Positions 27,214-36,849 of a DNA stretch of 64,000 nt are shown here, piece by piece. The translations under genes were made by a program, and so were the position numbers. Each line of letters opens with the position of its first letter. The first letter of the stretch is position 1. Under the pieces are notes generated by a model. It was not told where the DNA came from. It did no database searches and saw nothing but the letters and a program-made list of their open reading frames with translations. This DNA is from Opitutaceae bacterium (lineage in GTDB: Bacteria > Verrucomicrobiota > Verrucomicrobiia > Opitutales > Opitutaceae), in assembly GCA_016711225.1 (NCBI GenBank), contig JADJTK010000005.1:59964-123963 (forward strand), read 5' to 3'.

Positions 27214-29853
27214 ATGGCAAAAAGCGACAGCTCCTCGTCCCGCAACGGCCCCTCTTTCAAGGCCCCAACGTACCAACCCCGTTGGGTCGCGGCCTGCCTC
27301 TGCCTCATGGTAGGGCTGTTGCTCACTGTAGCGTTGGCCTATTACGCCCCTACTCAAGTGCCGCAGATGAGCACCTCAGGCGAGACCCTCGCCGACGGCT
27401 CACCCCTGTTCCACCCGCCCACCGCGATCAATCCGGTAGGCAAGGTCGGAGCCCAGACCGCCTTCCTGCTCTTCCGGGTGCTGGGTGGAGCGGCGTGGTT
27501 GATCGGCTTCTTCTTCTACTGGCTGGCCTACATCTACACCCGCGGGATGCGCCGCCTCGCCACCGCCCGCGCGGTGATGATGCCCTCTGCCTGGTCTGCG
27601 CCTGCGGCTTGGCGGACATGCAGAAGGGCTGGGCGCAGCTCTTCGTTGAACCAGCCAACATCTACATCGGCGGACCGGGCGGCATGGTCGGCCGTTTCCT
27701 CTACGCCCTTGTCCTAGAGGATACCATGGGCGTGTTCGGTTCCGGGGGGTACTCCTGTCGGTCTTCTTCTGCCTGAGTCTGATGTTTGTGCTGACGCGCG
27801 ACCTCGGCTCCCAGTTCGACCGCTTCTTCGCCTGGCTGCAAAGCCTGCGCGAAGGCTGGCGTCAGCGCCGCCTTGAGCGCGAAGAGATCCAGGCTGCGCA
27901 ACGAAGCCCGCGCCAAGCTCAAGGAACAGGCCCTCTCCGAACTCAAAAAACAGGCCGCTGCGGTTCCCCGCCCACCGACATCAAGCGCCTCACCCTGCCT
28001 AAGGGCGGTGAGCCCGCCCCGCCCCCCCGGCCCCGCGGCCCCTCCTCCGTTTAAGTCTGCGGAGAAATCCCTGTCGCTGCGTTCCTCCCAGCCTGCCGAG
28101 CCCGCGCCGACCGGCCCGGCTCCGGCCACGCCGGCCCCGGCCTTCCCCTTGCCCGCCTCGCCCGCTACGCAGTCCGCCGCCTCGGCCCAGGTCGCCGTCG
28201 CCTCCGCCTCCTCCGCCATCTCGGCAGTTCCATCGGCAACCCCGGCCACGGCCTTCGAACCCAACAAACTCAATCTCAAGATTGTTGCCCCCGAGACCAC
28301 GCGCAAAGCCTCCACGCCCCAGCCCACCCGCAGCGACGACTATATCTTTCCCCCGATGGAGCTCTTGAAGGAGCCTGTCAAAATCGACACCGCCACCAAC
28401 GAGGAGGAGCACTTTCACAACGCCGAGACCCTGCTTCGCACCCTCGGTGAATTCGGCGTCGAGGTGAGCTTGGGCGAAATCCACACCGGCCCGGTCATCA
28501 CCCGCTATGAGATTCTTCCCGCCCCCGGCGTGCGCGTGGAGAAGATCGCCAGCCTCGACAAGAACATCGCCCTGGGCATGAAGGCCCAGTCGGTGCGTAT
28601 CCTCGCCCCGGTTCCCGGCAAGGGCGTGGTCGGCGTCGAAGTGCCCAACCTGAAGCCCTCACCCGTCGGCCTGCGCGAGATCCTCGAGTCCGCCGACTGG
28701 GGTGAGACCAAGGCGGAACTGCCCATCGCCCTGGGCAAGGACGTCTCCGGCGCCCCCCATCGTGGCCGACTTGGCCCGTATGCCCCACTTGCTCATCGCC
28801 GGGGCCACCGGCTCGGGCAAGTCGGTTTGCGTCAACAGCATCGTCGCCTCGCTCGTGTACCATGCCGGCCCCAAGAAACTACGCCTGCTCATGGTCGACC
28901 CCAAGATCGTCGAACTGCAGGTCTATAATTCCCTGCCGCACATGCTCATCCCGGTGGTCACCGAGCCCAAGAAGGTGCCCGGCGCCCTCAAGTGGCTGCT
29001 CTCCGAGATGGAGCGCCGCTACCAGATCTTCGCCAAGTGTGGGGTGCGCAACATCATCTCGTTCAATACCCGCAAGTCCGGCGGCGCGCAGGCGCCCGTC
29101 GAGAAGGATGGCTCGGTGGCCGAGGTAATGACCGAGACACCGGTGGCGGTCATCCGCGATGTCGAGATCGAGATCCCCGAAAAGCTCCCCTATATCGTCT
29201 GCATCATCGACGAACTCGCCGACCTTATGATGGTCGCCCCCGCCGAGATCGAGACCTCCATCGCCCGCCTCGCCCAGCTCGCCCGCGCCGCCGGCATTCA
29301 CCTCATCGTCGCCACCCAGCGCCCCTCGGTGAACATCATCACCGGCTCGATCAAGGCCAACCTCCCCTCCCGTATCGCCTTTCAGGTCACATCGAAGGTC
29401 GACAGCCGCGTCATCCTTGACGAGGCCGGCGCCGACCAGCTCATCGGCCGCGGCGATCTGCTCTTCATGCCCCCCGGCACCAGCCGCCTGGTCCGCGCCC
29501 AGGGCGCGTTCATCTCCGACGAGGAGATCGCCCGGGTGGTCGAACACCTCAAGAAGAACGGCCCGCCCGCCTACCGCCAGGAAGTCCAGGAGCAGGTCGA
29601 TCGTGTCGGCGATGAAGAGGAGGGCAACGGGCTCGACGAACTCGAGGAAGGCAGCGACGACGATCTGCTGCCGCAGGCCATCGATGTGCTCAAGAGTACC
29701 CGCCGCGCCTCCACTTCCATGCTCCAGCGCCGGCTGCGCATCGGCTACAACCGCGCCGCCCGCCTCATGGAGCTCATGGAACAGAAGGGCATTGTCGGTC
29801 CCGAGAACGGCGCCCAACCCCGCGAAATCTTGGCCGACCTCGAACGGCTCTGA
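27214..29853 (+). CDS. ftsK: DNA translocase FtsK/SpoIIIE, interrupted by at least four frame changes
   Basis: FtsK pumps chromosomal DNA at the division septum and aids dimer resolution. Repaired length is about 879 residues: an N-terminal membrane domain (VAACLCLMVGLLLTVALAYY and further helices), an Ala/Pro-rich linker (about 28050-28260), the alpha/beta DNA pump domain (FGVEVSLGEIHTGPVITRYE; Walker A AGATGSGKSVCVNS; Walker B YIVCIIDELADLMM) and a C-terminal gamma winged helix (STSMLQRRLRIGYNRAARLME). The frame changes near 27580, in the G6 run at 27744-27749, near 27893 and in the C6 run at 28753-28758; one more pair is possible between 27960 and 28060. Conservation on both sides indicates sequence errors rather than decay. 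Confidence 0.88.
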
Positions 29854-29942
29854 GCCGTCCCCGGTCCCCAGAAAGTCCCTTTGGCCGAGGCGTCGGCCAA
29901 AAGGGGCTTCCCCTGCGGAGAGCTTTCACCCACAGTGCCCCC

Positions 29943-30764
29943 ATGCAGACCATCGGCGAACGTCTCGAGGAAGCGCGCAAGCGGAAGGGCATCTCCATCC
30001 GCGAAGCCTCCGAGGCGACCAAGATCCGCAGCGACTATCTCCAAAAGTTCGAGTCCAACTCGTACGAGCTCAATCTGCCCGACATCTACGTGCGCGGCTT
30101 CCTGCGCTCCTACGCGCAGTACCTCAAGCTCAACACCGAGAAGCTGCTCACCGACTACGCCTCGCTCGGCCTTGGCACCCCGCGCGATGCCCGCGACACC
30201 CGCCGCCAGGAGCCGCGTGAGAGCTTTGGCCGCATCGATTTGGCCGACTCCGGCAAGGGCTCGTCTTCGCCCGCCTCCCTGTCCCCGGAAAACGGTGCCG
30301 CCCGTAACCTGCCCCAGCAGGCCCGCTCCGTGCCCACCTCGGTGGTGACCGGCGCGCCCAGCGCCGATCGAAAACAGAAATACAGGACGCGGATCATCGT
30401 GGGCGGGGCGGCCTTCGCCCTGTTGCTGCTCATTTTGCTGCTGCGCGCGGTGCTGCCCAGCGACTCCGACCGGAGGCCCTCGCCCACCCCGGCCGGCCCG
30501 CGCCCCGAGGCAGCGGCCATTCCCTCCGAGAATCTCATGCGCCTGGCGGCCCTCGACAACGTGCATGTCAAGGTCACCCAACAGGTCGACAGACGGGAGA
30601 TCGTGCTCTTCGAGGGCGACCTGCTCGCCGGACAAACTCACGACATCGAGAAGCGGGGCAAAGTCATCATCGCCTACAACGTCGGCAAGAATCTCAAGGT
30701 CTACGTCGGCGGCCAGCCCTACAACATGACCGTGCCCGGGGAAGGCCGGAACCGGTTCGACTGA
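29943..30764 (+). CDS. RodZ-like helix-turn-helix membrane protein
   Basis: A 273-residue protein with an N-terminal Cro/CI-like HTH_25 domain (ERLEEARKRKGISIREASEATKIR, split here only for description: ERLEEARKRKG and ISIREASEATKIR), then NLPDIYVRGFLRSYAQYL, a polar linker, one membrane helix (IIVGGAAFALLLLILLLRAVL, residues about 140-160) and a periplasmic C-terminal domain ending in KVYVGGQPYNM. This is the RodZ layout, which links the cytoskeletal protein MreB to the cell-wall machinery; DUF4115-type C-terminal domains have a similar final strand pair. It follows ftsK by 90 bases, which fits a cell-shape or division role. Confidence 0.72.
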   Translation: MQTIGERLEEARKRKGISIREASEATKIRSDYLQKFESNSYELNLPDIYVRGFLRSYAQYLKLNTEKLLTDYASLGLGTPRDARDTRRQEPRESFGRIDLADSGKGSSSPASLSPENGAARNLPQQARSVPTSVVTGAPSADRKQKYRTRIIVGGAAFALLLLILLLRAVLPSDSDRRPSPTPAGPRPEAAAIPSENLMRLAALDNVHVKVTQQVDRREIVLFEGDLLAGQTHDIEKRGKVIIAYNVGKNLKVYVGGQPYNMTVPGEGRNRFD

Positions 30765-30801
30765 GCGCGGTGCAGGGCCGGCACCCTCCGCCATGGCCGG
30801 G

Positions 30802-32412
30802 CTAGTGCGGGGACGCGGCTAGTCGGCGCAGCCGCAGGGCGGCCAGCACCGCCAGCCCCGCGCAGACCGCGACGAACCAGTCGCCGTGCACCACGTACGG
30901 GGTGAGGCGCCCGACCCAGCGGGCATCGCGCGTGAGGGCCACCATCGCCCCGCCCCGGAAATACACACTGCCGCGCGCGTCGGTGAGCACCTCGCGCATC
31001 GTGCCGTACTCGTCGAACCAGCCGCTCCAGCCCCCGTTGCCGCAGCGCACCAGCAGGCGGCGTGTCTCCGCTGCGCGCAGCGCCGAGTGGGCCGCATGCT
31101 GGTAGGCCGCCGCTCCCTCGCCGTACCAGGCGTTGTTGGTCACGTTCACCAGCAGCTCCGCCCCGGCCGCGGCGCTCCGGCGAGCCAGCACGGGGAATAC
31201 ATCCTCGTAGCAGACGAGCACCCCCGCCGCCACCGGCCGGCGCCGGGTCGAGACCGTCAGCGGTGCGGCCGAGCGACCGGGCAGGAAATTGTCGCCGATG
31301 GGCACGAACTTCTTCATCCACGAGAGGGCCCGGCCCAACGGCACGTATTCGCCGAACGGCACCAGATGGCGCTTCGCATAGTACTCGGCCTGCAGGCCGC
31401 GCTCGGGATCGACCACCACCGCGCCGTTGTACCAGCGCTCGGCGGGAGTACCGGCATCCTCCATCACCACCACTCCGCTCAAAACGGGCGCCCCGGCGGC
31501 GCGCGCCCGCGCCTCAAACCAGGCCTGCAACTGCGGCTGCACCTTCAAAATGTACGGCACCGCCGACTCCGGCCAGAGCACGAGGTCGGGCCGCGCCGCG
31601 CCGATGCGCACCGTCTCCCGCTCCAGAATGAGCAGGTTCTCGTTCGCCGCGGCCGGGTCCCATTTTAACGACTGCGGGATATACGGCTGCACGATGCCCA
31701 CGCGCAGCCACGCCTCACGGTGCCGCCCCTGGCCGACCAGATCCCCCGCCAGGCCGAAGGTCCCCGCCAGCAGCGCCACCAACGCCACGCCGAGCTCCGG
31801 GGTGAACCAGCGCCGCCGTTCGTCATAGCGGGCCGTGGACAAGCGCAGGAGATAGGCCGTCACGCCCAGGTTCACCAGAATGAGCAGAAACGATACGCCA
31901 TAGGCCCCCACATACGGACAAAGCGAAAGCAGGATCGGACGTTGCCACTGCGTGGCCGCCAGCGTTAGCCAGGGGAAACCGGTGAACAGCCAACTGCGCA
32001 CCCACTCGCCCACCACCCACAACGCCGCCAGCCCCACCGCCGCCACCACCTTCGGGCCGGCCCCCGCCCGCACCACCCGGGGCAGGATCCAACGCGCGGC
32101 CAGAAACCACAGCGTGGTGTAGCAGCCCAGAAACACGGCCAGCGCCAGCATGCCGCCGAGCGTCACATGGTACAACCACGCGATCAGTACCCCCCAGGCC
32201 AGCGACCACGCCCCGACCATCGTCGCAACAAACCACCGCCAGGCCGGCGCACGCGCCCCCCACCACAAAGCGGGCACGGCGAACACGAAGGCCAGTTCCG
32301 GCGCGCGCGCGGGCGGGAAGGCCAGCCACACCAGCAACGGCGTGAGCAGCAACACAACAAGCGCAGGACGTTTGGCGGAGGCAGAGGGCACGTTGATAGA
32401 AGCGGCGGGCAT
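30802..32412 (-). CDS. lnt: apolipoprotein N-acyltransferase
   Basis: Lnt adds the third acyl chain to lipoproteins in the inner membrane. 536 residues: about six N-terminal helices (to residue 215), a carbon-nitrogen hydrolase domain in the periplasm and a final helix (WFVAVCAGLAVLAALRL). The catalytic triad is visible: Glu in LVLWPESAVPY, Lys in YYAKRHLVPFGEYVPL and Cys in AAGVLVCYEDVFP. The family length is near 510. I chose the ATG at 32412; the upstream open frame has no homology. It is convergent with the RodZ-like gene and 92 bases behind the PtsI-like gene. Confidence 0.93.
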   Translation of the reverse strand: MPAASINVPSASAKRPALVVLLLTPLLVWLAFPPARAPELAFVFAVPALWWGARAPAWRWFVATMVGAWSLAWGVLIAWLYHVTLGGMLALAVFLGCYTTLWFLAARWILPRVVRAGAGPKVVAAVGLAALWVVGEWVRSWLFTGFPWLTLAATQWQRPILLSLCPYVGAYGVSFLLILVNLGVTAYLLRLSTARYDERRRWFTPELGVALVALLAGTFGLAGDLVGQGRHREAWLRVGIVQPYIPQSLKWDPAAANENLLILERETVRIGAARPDLVLWPESAVPYILKVQPQLQAWFEARARAAGAPVLSGVVVMEDAGTPAERWYNGAVVVDPERGLQAEYYAKRHLVPFGEYVPLGRALSWMKKFVPIGDNFLPGRSAAPLTVSTRRRPVAAGVLVCYEDVFPVLARRSAAAGAELLVNVTNNAWYGEGAAAYQHAAHSALRAAETRRLLVRCGNGGWSGWFDEYGTMREVLTDARGSVYFRGGAMVALTRDARWVGRLTPYVVHGDWFVAVCAGLAVLAALRLRRLAASPH

Positions 32413-32504
32413 CGGGCTCGGAGTGGGTCCGGTCTTCGACCGGATGAGCCGACTTGCCCGCTCCCGGGGCGGCCAGTCCTCGACCGGCCCCCGGCGGGCC
32501 GGCG

Positions 32505-34277
32505 TCAACCCAGCGCGAGATCCTTGGTGCGCTCGGCGTAGAACTCCTCACAGCGGGCCTGGATCTCAGCGGGATCGCGCAGCTCCAGCACCTCGCGGGC
32601 AAGTTTGCGCGCATCAGCCATCTTCATGTTGCGCAGCAAATACTTCACCGAGGGGATCAGCGGTGGCGTCAGGCTCAGGCTGGTGGCGCCCAGTCCCAAC
32701 AGCAGCGGCGCGTACACCGGATCGCCAGCCATCTCCCCGCACACCCCTGTGGGCAACTTGCGCTTGGCCGCCTCGGTGAAAACCCCGCGCAAGGTTCGCA
32801 ACACGGCCGGATGGGTGGGCTCGTACAGATGCGCGATGCGCACGTTCACCCGATCGATCGCCAAGACGTACTGGATGAGGTCGTTGGTGCCCACCGAGAA
32901 GAAGTCGCACTCGTCGGCCAGCAGGTCGACGGTGGCCGCCGCGCTGGGGATCTCGATCATGCTGCCGATCTTCAGCTCCGGGTCGAAGGGCTGCCCGCGT
33001 TCGCGCAGCTCCTGCTTGGCCTCCTCCAACAGGACGTTGGCGCGCACCACCTCGCCCACGCCGCTGATCATCGGATACATGATCTGGACGTTGCCGGCCG
33101 CGCTGGCCCGCAGGATCGCCCGCAGCTGGTTCTTGAAGAGGAGCGGATTCTCCAGACAGAAACGGATCGCGCGGAATCCGAGGAACGGATTCGCCTCGGG
33201 CTCGATCAGCGACACCCCGCCCGCGGAACCCTTGTCACCACCGATGTCGAGGGTGCGGATGATCACCGGCAGCGGCGCCAGGCCCTGGGCCACCGCCGAG
33301 TAGGCGGCGTACTGCTGCTCCTCGTCGGGGATCTGCCCGGAATTGAGGAAAAGATACTCGGAGCGGAACAGCCCCACCCCGTCGGCGTTGTAGCTGCGCA
33401 CCAGCTCCACCTCGTCGGCCTTCTCGATGTTGGCCAGCAACGTCACCCGCACCCCGTCCAGCGTCTCGGCCGGCAGGCGGTTGACGGCCATGATACGCGT
33501 CTCCACCGTGCGGCGCTTCTCCTGGAGCTTGCCGTAGCGGAACAGCGTTTGCTCGGTGGGATTGAGGATGATGTAACCGTCGTAGCCGTCGAGGATGGCC
33601 CACGCGCCGTCCTGCGCCTGGTCGATGACGCCGCGCGCGCCCACCACGGCGGGCACCTTCAACGAACGCGCCACGATCACGGCATGGCTGGTGCGGCTGC
33701 CGCCCTCGGTCACCACGCCGAGCACGTTGCTGCGGTCGATGCTGGCGGCATCCGAGGGGCTGATGTCGTTGGCCACCACGATCCGGTTTTTGAGCACCGA
33801 GCCGAGATTGGTCGCCACCTGCCCCATCAGCGAGTGGAGCACGCGTTTGGCCACGTCGCGGATGTCGGCCACGCGTTCGCGCAGGTACTCGTCGGGGATG
33901 GCCTCGAAGGCCTGCACGTAGCGTTGCGATACGCGATGGAAGCAGGCCTCGATGTTGAGGCCGGTGTTCTCCATCTCGCGGATCGTCTCCCCGATCAACG
34001 CCTGGTCCTCCAGCACCAGCTGATGCGCGTCGAAGATGCGGGCCTCGTCCTCGCCCAGGTTCTTCGCCACCTCGGCCTTCACCCGGCCGATCTCCTTGCG
34101 GGTGTCGACCAGGGCCCGCTCGAAGCGCGCGATCTCATCGACCCGGCGGCTGGGTTCTATCTGGTACTGCGGCAGGTCGAGATCCTTCTGCACGTACAGG
34201 AACACCTGTCCGTAGGCGATACCTTGAGACGCAGCAATGCCCTGGACGACGATCTCGGGCTGGGCTGTCTGGCTCAT
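32505..34277 (-). CDS. ptsI: phosphoenolpyruvate-protein phosphotransferase (enzyme I)
   Basis: A 590-residue enzyme I, the first kinase of the phosphotransferase system, which moves phosphate from PEP to HPr. It has the N-terminal HPr-binding helices, the swivelling domain with the active His in GGSRTSHAVIVARSL, and a PEP-binding barrel with IIRTLDIGGDKG, NPFLGFRAIRFCLE, MIEIPSAAATVDLLADE and DFFSVGTNDLIQY, then GVCGEMAGD. Length and motifs are normal. In many Verrucomicrobia PTS proteins are regulatory rather than sugar-transporting; no HPr or enzyme II gene is in this window. Confidence 0.93.
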   Translation of the reverse strand: MSQTAQPEIVVQGIAASQGIAYGQVFLYVQKDLDLPQYQIEPSRRVDEIARFERALVDTRKEIGRVKAEVAKNLGEDEARIFDAHQLVLEDQALIGETIREMENTGLNIEACFHRVSQRYVQAFEAIPDEYLRERVADIRDVAKRVLHSLMGQVATNLGSVLKNRIVVANDISPSDAASIDRSNVLGVVTEGGSRTSHAVIVARSLKVPAVVGARGVIDQAQDGAWAILDGYDGYIILNPTEQTLFRYGKLQEKRRTVETRIMAVNRLPAETLDGVRVTLLANIEKADEVELVRSYNADGVGLFRSEYLFLNSGQIPDEEQQYAAYSAVAQGLAPLPVIIRTLDIGGDKGSAGGVSLIEPEANPFLGFRAIRFCLENPLLFKNQLRAILRASAAGNVQIMYPMISGVGEVVRANVLLEEAKQELRERGQPFDPELKIGSMIEIPSAAATVDLLADECDFFSVGTNDLIQYVLAIDRVNVRIAHLYEPTHPAVLRTLRGVFTEAAKRKLPTGVCGEMAGDPVYAPLLLGLGATSLSLTPPLIPSVKYLLRNMKMADARKLAREVLELRDPAEIQARCEEFYAERTKDLALG

Positions 34278-34357
34278 GCTTGGCGGCGATGGAAATTCGA
34301 AAGGCGAGTCCGGAGGAGGAAAACGGACGTCAGTCAAACGCTGCAACTCCCGCACCG

Positions 34358-35278
34358 TCAAACGCTTTTCCCATCTCCACCCAGCCGCGTCTCCACCGCC
34401 AGGGCCTCCGGCCCCCACGCCGCCCGCACTTCGGCCAACGCCCCCGAAGCATCGGCCCCCTCCTCCAGCAACGCGAAGCAGGCGCTTCCGCTTCCGGTGA
34501 GGTGCAGCCGCAATCCGTGGCGCTCGCGCAAGCGCGCCGCCAGTACCGGCAACGCCGCATACTTCGCAAAAGCCACCGCCTCAAACGAATTCGCCAGCAA
34601 CTCCTCCAGCCCCAGCACCCCCGCCCGCCAAGCCGCCAGCCGCCCGTCTGCCTCCTTGGCCGGCATATAGGTATGCGGAGCGCCTGCCGCCAGCCGGGCA
34701 TAGGCCCACGGCGTATCGATGCCAAAACCGGGTCGGCAGATCAGCACGCGTTGGCCTTCCAGCCTCGCCCGCTCCGCCGCGGATAGCACCTCCAGCCGCT
34801 CCCCTCGTCCGCGGATGATCGTCGGCCCGCCCACCAAAAACAGCGGACAATCGGAGCCCAAGGCCGCCGCGAGCGGCGCGATCGCCCCCAGCGGCACCCG
34901 CACTTCCGCCAATTCCTGCAACCCGCGCAAGGCCGCCACCGCATCGCTGCTGCCTCCACCCATGCCCGCTCCGGCCGGAGTGTGCTTCTCCAGCCCAAAC
35001 CGCATCCACGGCGCTCGCCCACCGGCCGCCCGCCAGGCCGCCGCCGCCTTGAGCACCAGGTTGCTCGCATCGGTGGGTACCCCGGGAGTGGTGCACTCCA
35101 GCGAGTCCGACGCCGCCTCCTGCCCGGGGTCCGGGACGAGGCGCAGCGTGTCGCCGAAGTCAACCGGCGCCACCAGCGACACCAGATCGTGGAAACCGTC
35201 GCTCCGCCGTCCGGTGACGGCGAGAAACAGGTTGAGTTTGGCCGGCGCGAAGACGCTGATCGAAGGGCTTGCGTTCAC
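34358..35278 (-). CDS. ispE: 4-diphosphocytidyl-2-C-methyl-D-erythritol kinase
   Basis: IspE is the ATP-dependent GHMP kinase of the non-mevalonate isoprenoid pathway. 306 residues: FAPAKLNLFLAVTGRRSDGFHD (quoted in two parts: FAPAKLNLFL and TGRRSDGFHD), the phosphate-binding loop PAGAGMGGGSSDAVAAL, and LHLTGSGSACFALLEEG near the C terminus. The start is a GTG at 35278; the long open frame upstream lies antisense to pyrF and is not coding. It is divergent from pyrF with 48 bases between, so both promoters must be compact. ispD, the preceding step of the pathway, is on the other strand just beyond pyrF. Confidence 0.92.
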   Translation of the reverse strand: MNASPSISVFAPAKLNLFLAVTGRRSDGFHDLVSLVAPVDFGDTLRLVPDPGQEAASDSLECTTPGVPTDASNLVLKAAAAWRAAGGRAPWMRFGLEKHTPAGAGMGGGSSDAVAALRGLQELAEVRVPLGAIAPLAAALGSDCPLFLVGGPTIIRGRGERLEVLSAAERARLEGQRVLICRPGFGIDTPWAYARLAAGAPHTYMPAKEADGRLAAWRAGVLGLEELLANSFEAVAFAKYAALPVLAARLRERHGLRLHLTGSGSACFALLEEGADASGALAEVRAAWGPEALAVETRLGGDGKSV

Positions 35279-35326
35279 AGGGAAAAACGCTGCGGTGGAA
35301 CGCTCGAAACGTACGTACGCGCCTCC

Positions 35327-36025
35327 ATGAACTGCGACCTTATTCTTGCCCTCGACTGTGAATCCGCCGACGAAGCGGCCCCGCTCTTGCGCCAACTCTC
35401 CGGCCGCCTGCGCTGGGTGAAGATCGGCCTGCAAATGTTCACCGCCTACGGGCCGGACTATGTGCGCCGCGTGGCCGACCAAGGCTTCAGCGTCTTCCTC
35501 GACCTCAAGCTCAACGATATCCCCAATACAGTCGCCAAGGCCGTGCAGTCGCTCGCGCCCCTGCCCATCGGGATGCTCACCCTCCACACCTCCGGCGGGC
35601 GCGAAATGATGGAGTGGGCCGTCAAGGCCCAAGGCCAATACAAGCCCGACCTGCTCCTCCTCGGCGTCACCGTGCTCACCTCGATGGACGACGCCGCCCT
35701 CAACGCCACCGGGGTGCCCGGCTCCGCCGCCGCCCAGGTCGAGCGCCTCGCCCGCCTGGCCGCCACCGCCGGCATGCGCGGCCTGGTCTGCTCCCCCCAC
35801 GAGGTCGCCCCGCTGCGCGCCGTCCTCCCGGCCCACGTCCAGCTCGTCACCCCCGGTGTCCGCCCTGCGGATTCGGCCGCCGACGAGCAGAAGCGCGTCA
35901 TGACTCCGGCCGACGCCGCGCGCGCCGGCTCCAATTTCATCGTCGTGGGCCGTCCCATCCTGCGCGCCGCCAATCCCGCCGACGCCGCCACCCGCATCCT
36001 CCACGATCTCGGCCGCACCGCATGA
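35327..36025 (+). CDS. pyrF: orotidine 5'-phosphate decarboxylase
   Basis: The last enzyme of UMP synthesis, which decarboxylates OMP. 232 residues, standard for the bacterial short form. ILALDCESADEA opens the barrel; the catalytic Asp-Lys-Asp array is in FLDLKLNDIPNTV; the phosphate-binding end is LVTPGVRPADSAADEQ and FIVVGRPILRAANP. The start is the ATG at 35327 (MNCDLILALD). The stop overlaps the ispD start by four bases (ATGA), so pyrF and ispD form an operon. Confidence 0.95.
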   Translation: MNCDLILALDCESADEAAPLLRQLSGRLRWVKIGLQMFTAYGPDYVRRVADQGFSVFLDLKLNDIPNTVAKAVQSLAPLPIGMLTLHTSGGREMMEWAVKAQGQYKPDLLLLGVTVLTSMDDAALNATGVPGSAAAQVERLARLAATAGMRGLVCSPHEVAPLRAVLPAHVQLVTPGVRPADSAADEQKRVMTPADAARAGSNFIVVGRPILRAANPADAATRILHDLGRTA

Positions 36026-36753
36026 GCTCCGCCGCCATCTTCCTTTGTGCCGGCCGCGGCACCCGCATGAAGGCCGCCGCCGACGACAAAATCCTCGCCA
36101 AAGTCGCAGGCCGCCCGGTCTTCCTGCACTCCGTCGAGTCGTTCGTTGAAAGCGGGCTCGCCTCCACTTTTGTCTTCGTCTTCCGCTCGGTCGCCCAGCG
36201 CCGCCAGATCGAGAAAGCCGTGCGCACCCTCAAGCTCTCGCTCACCCAGCGCATCATCTACGTGCGCGGTGGCGTCGAACGCCAGGAGTCGGTGCTGCAC
36301 GCCCTCGAGTCGCTGCCGCCCGCCACCGAGTGGGTACTTATCCACGACGCCGCGCGACCGATGGTGCGCGCCCCGCTCATCCGCCGCTTCGCCTCACTCG
36401 CCAAACGCCACGGCTCGGCCGTCTTCGCCCACCGCGTGGCCGATACAATCAAGGAGTTTCCCGAGGCCAGCGACCCCGCCGAACCGATCGCCGCCAAAAC
36501 CCTCGAACGCAGCCGGCTGTGGGCCACGGAGACACCGCAGATCTTTCGGCGTGCTGAGATTTTGGAAGCTTACACTTCGCTGCCGCCCAGCCGCCGCGTG
36601 ACCGACGACGCCCAGGCCATGGAGTTCGCCGGCAAGCCCGTCTTCTTCTACGAGAACCCGGAGCCCAATCCCAAGCTCACCACGCCCCGCGATCTCGCCT
36701 ACGCCGAGTTCCTCTTCGCCGAGCGCCTCGCCAAGCCGGGCAAACGCAAGTAA
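36022..36753 (+). CDS. ispD: 2-C-methyl-D-erythritol 4-phosphate cytidylyltransferase
   Basis: IspD couples CTP to methylerythritol phosphate in isoprenoid synthesis. 243 residues with the nucleotide-binding start AIFLCAGRGTRMKAAADDK (the family consensus has Ala-Ala-Gly; here Cys-Ala-Gly), WVLIHDAARPMVRAPLI, ATETPQIFRRAEI and RRVTDDAQAMEF. The gene overlaps pyrF by the ATGA junction. Together with the nearby ispE it makes a small isoprenoid cluster divided between two strands. Confidence 0.92.
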   Translation: MSSAAIFLCAGRGTRMKAAADDKILAKVAGRPVFLHSVESFVESGLASTFVFVFRSVAQRRQIEKAVRTLKLSLTQRIIYVRGGVERQESVLHALESLPPATEWVLIHDAARPMVRAPLIRRFASLAKRHGSAVFAHRVADTIKEFPEASDPAEPIAAKTLERSRLWATETPQIFRRAEILEAYTSLPPSRRVTDDAQAMEFAGKPVFFYENPEPNPKLTTPRDLAYAEFLFAERLAKPGKRK

Positions 36754-36849
36754 CCGGTCCTTCGTGGCACGGATCGCCCGATCCGTGCGTCGGATGACAA
36801 ACCTTTCGCCTCCAGCCCGCCGCCTCCTTCTGCAACCCCGCCCCTTTCC

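Noticed and set aside
26162..27357. Extended N terminus of mannose-6-phosphate isomerase to 27357
   Set aside because: The extra residues run across the divergent promoter region and antisense to ftsK and show no similarity to the family, which begins at the ATG at 27114 or 27138.
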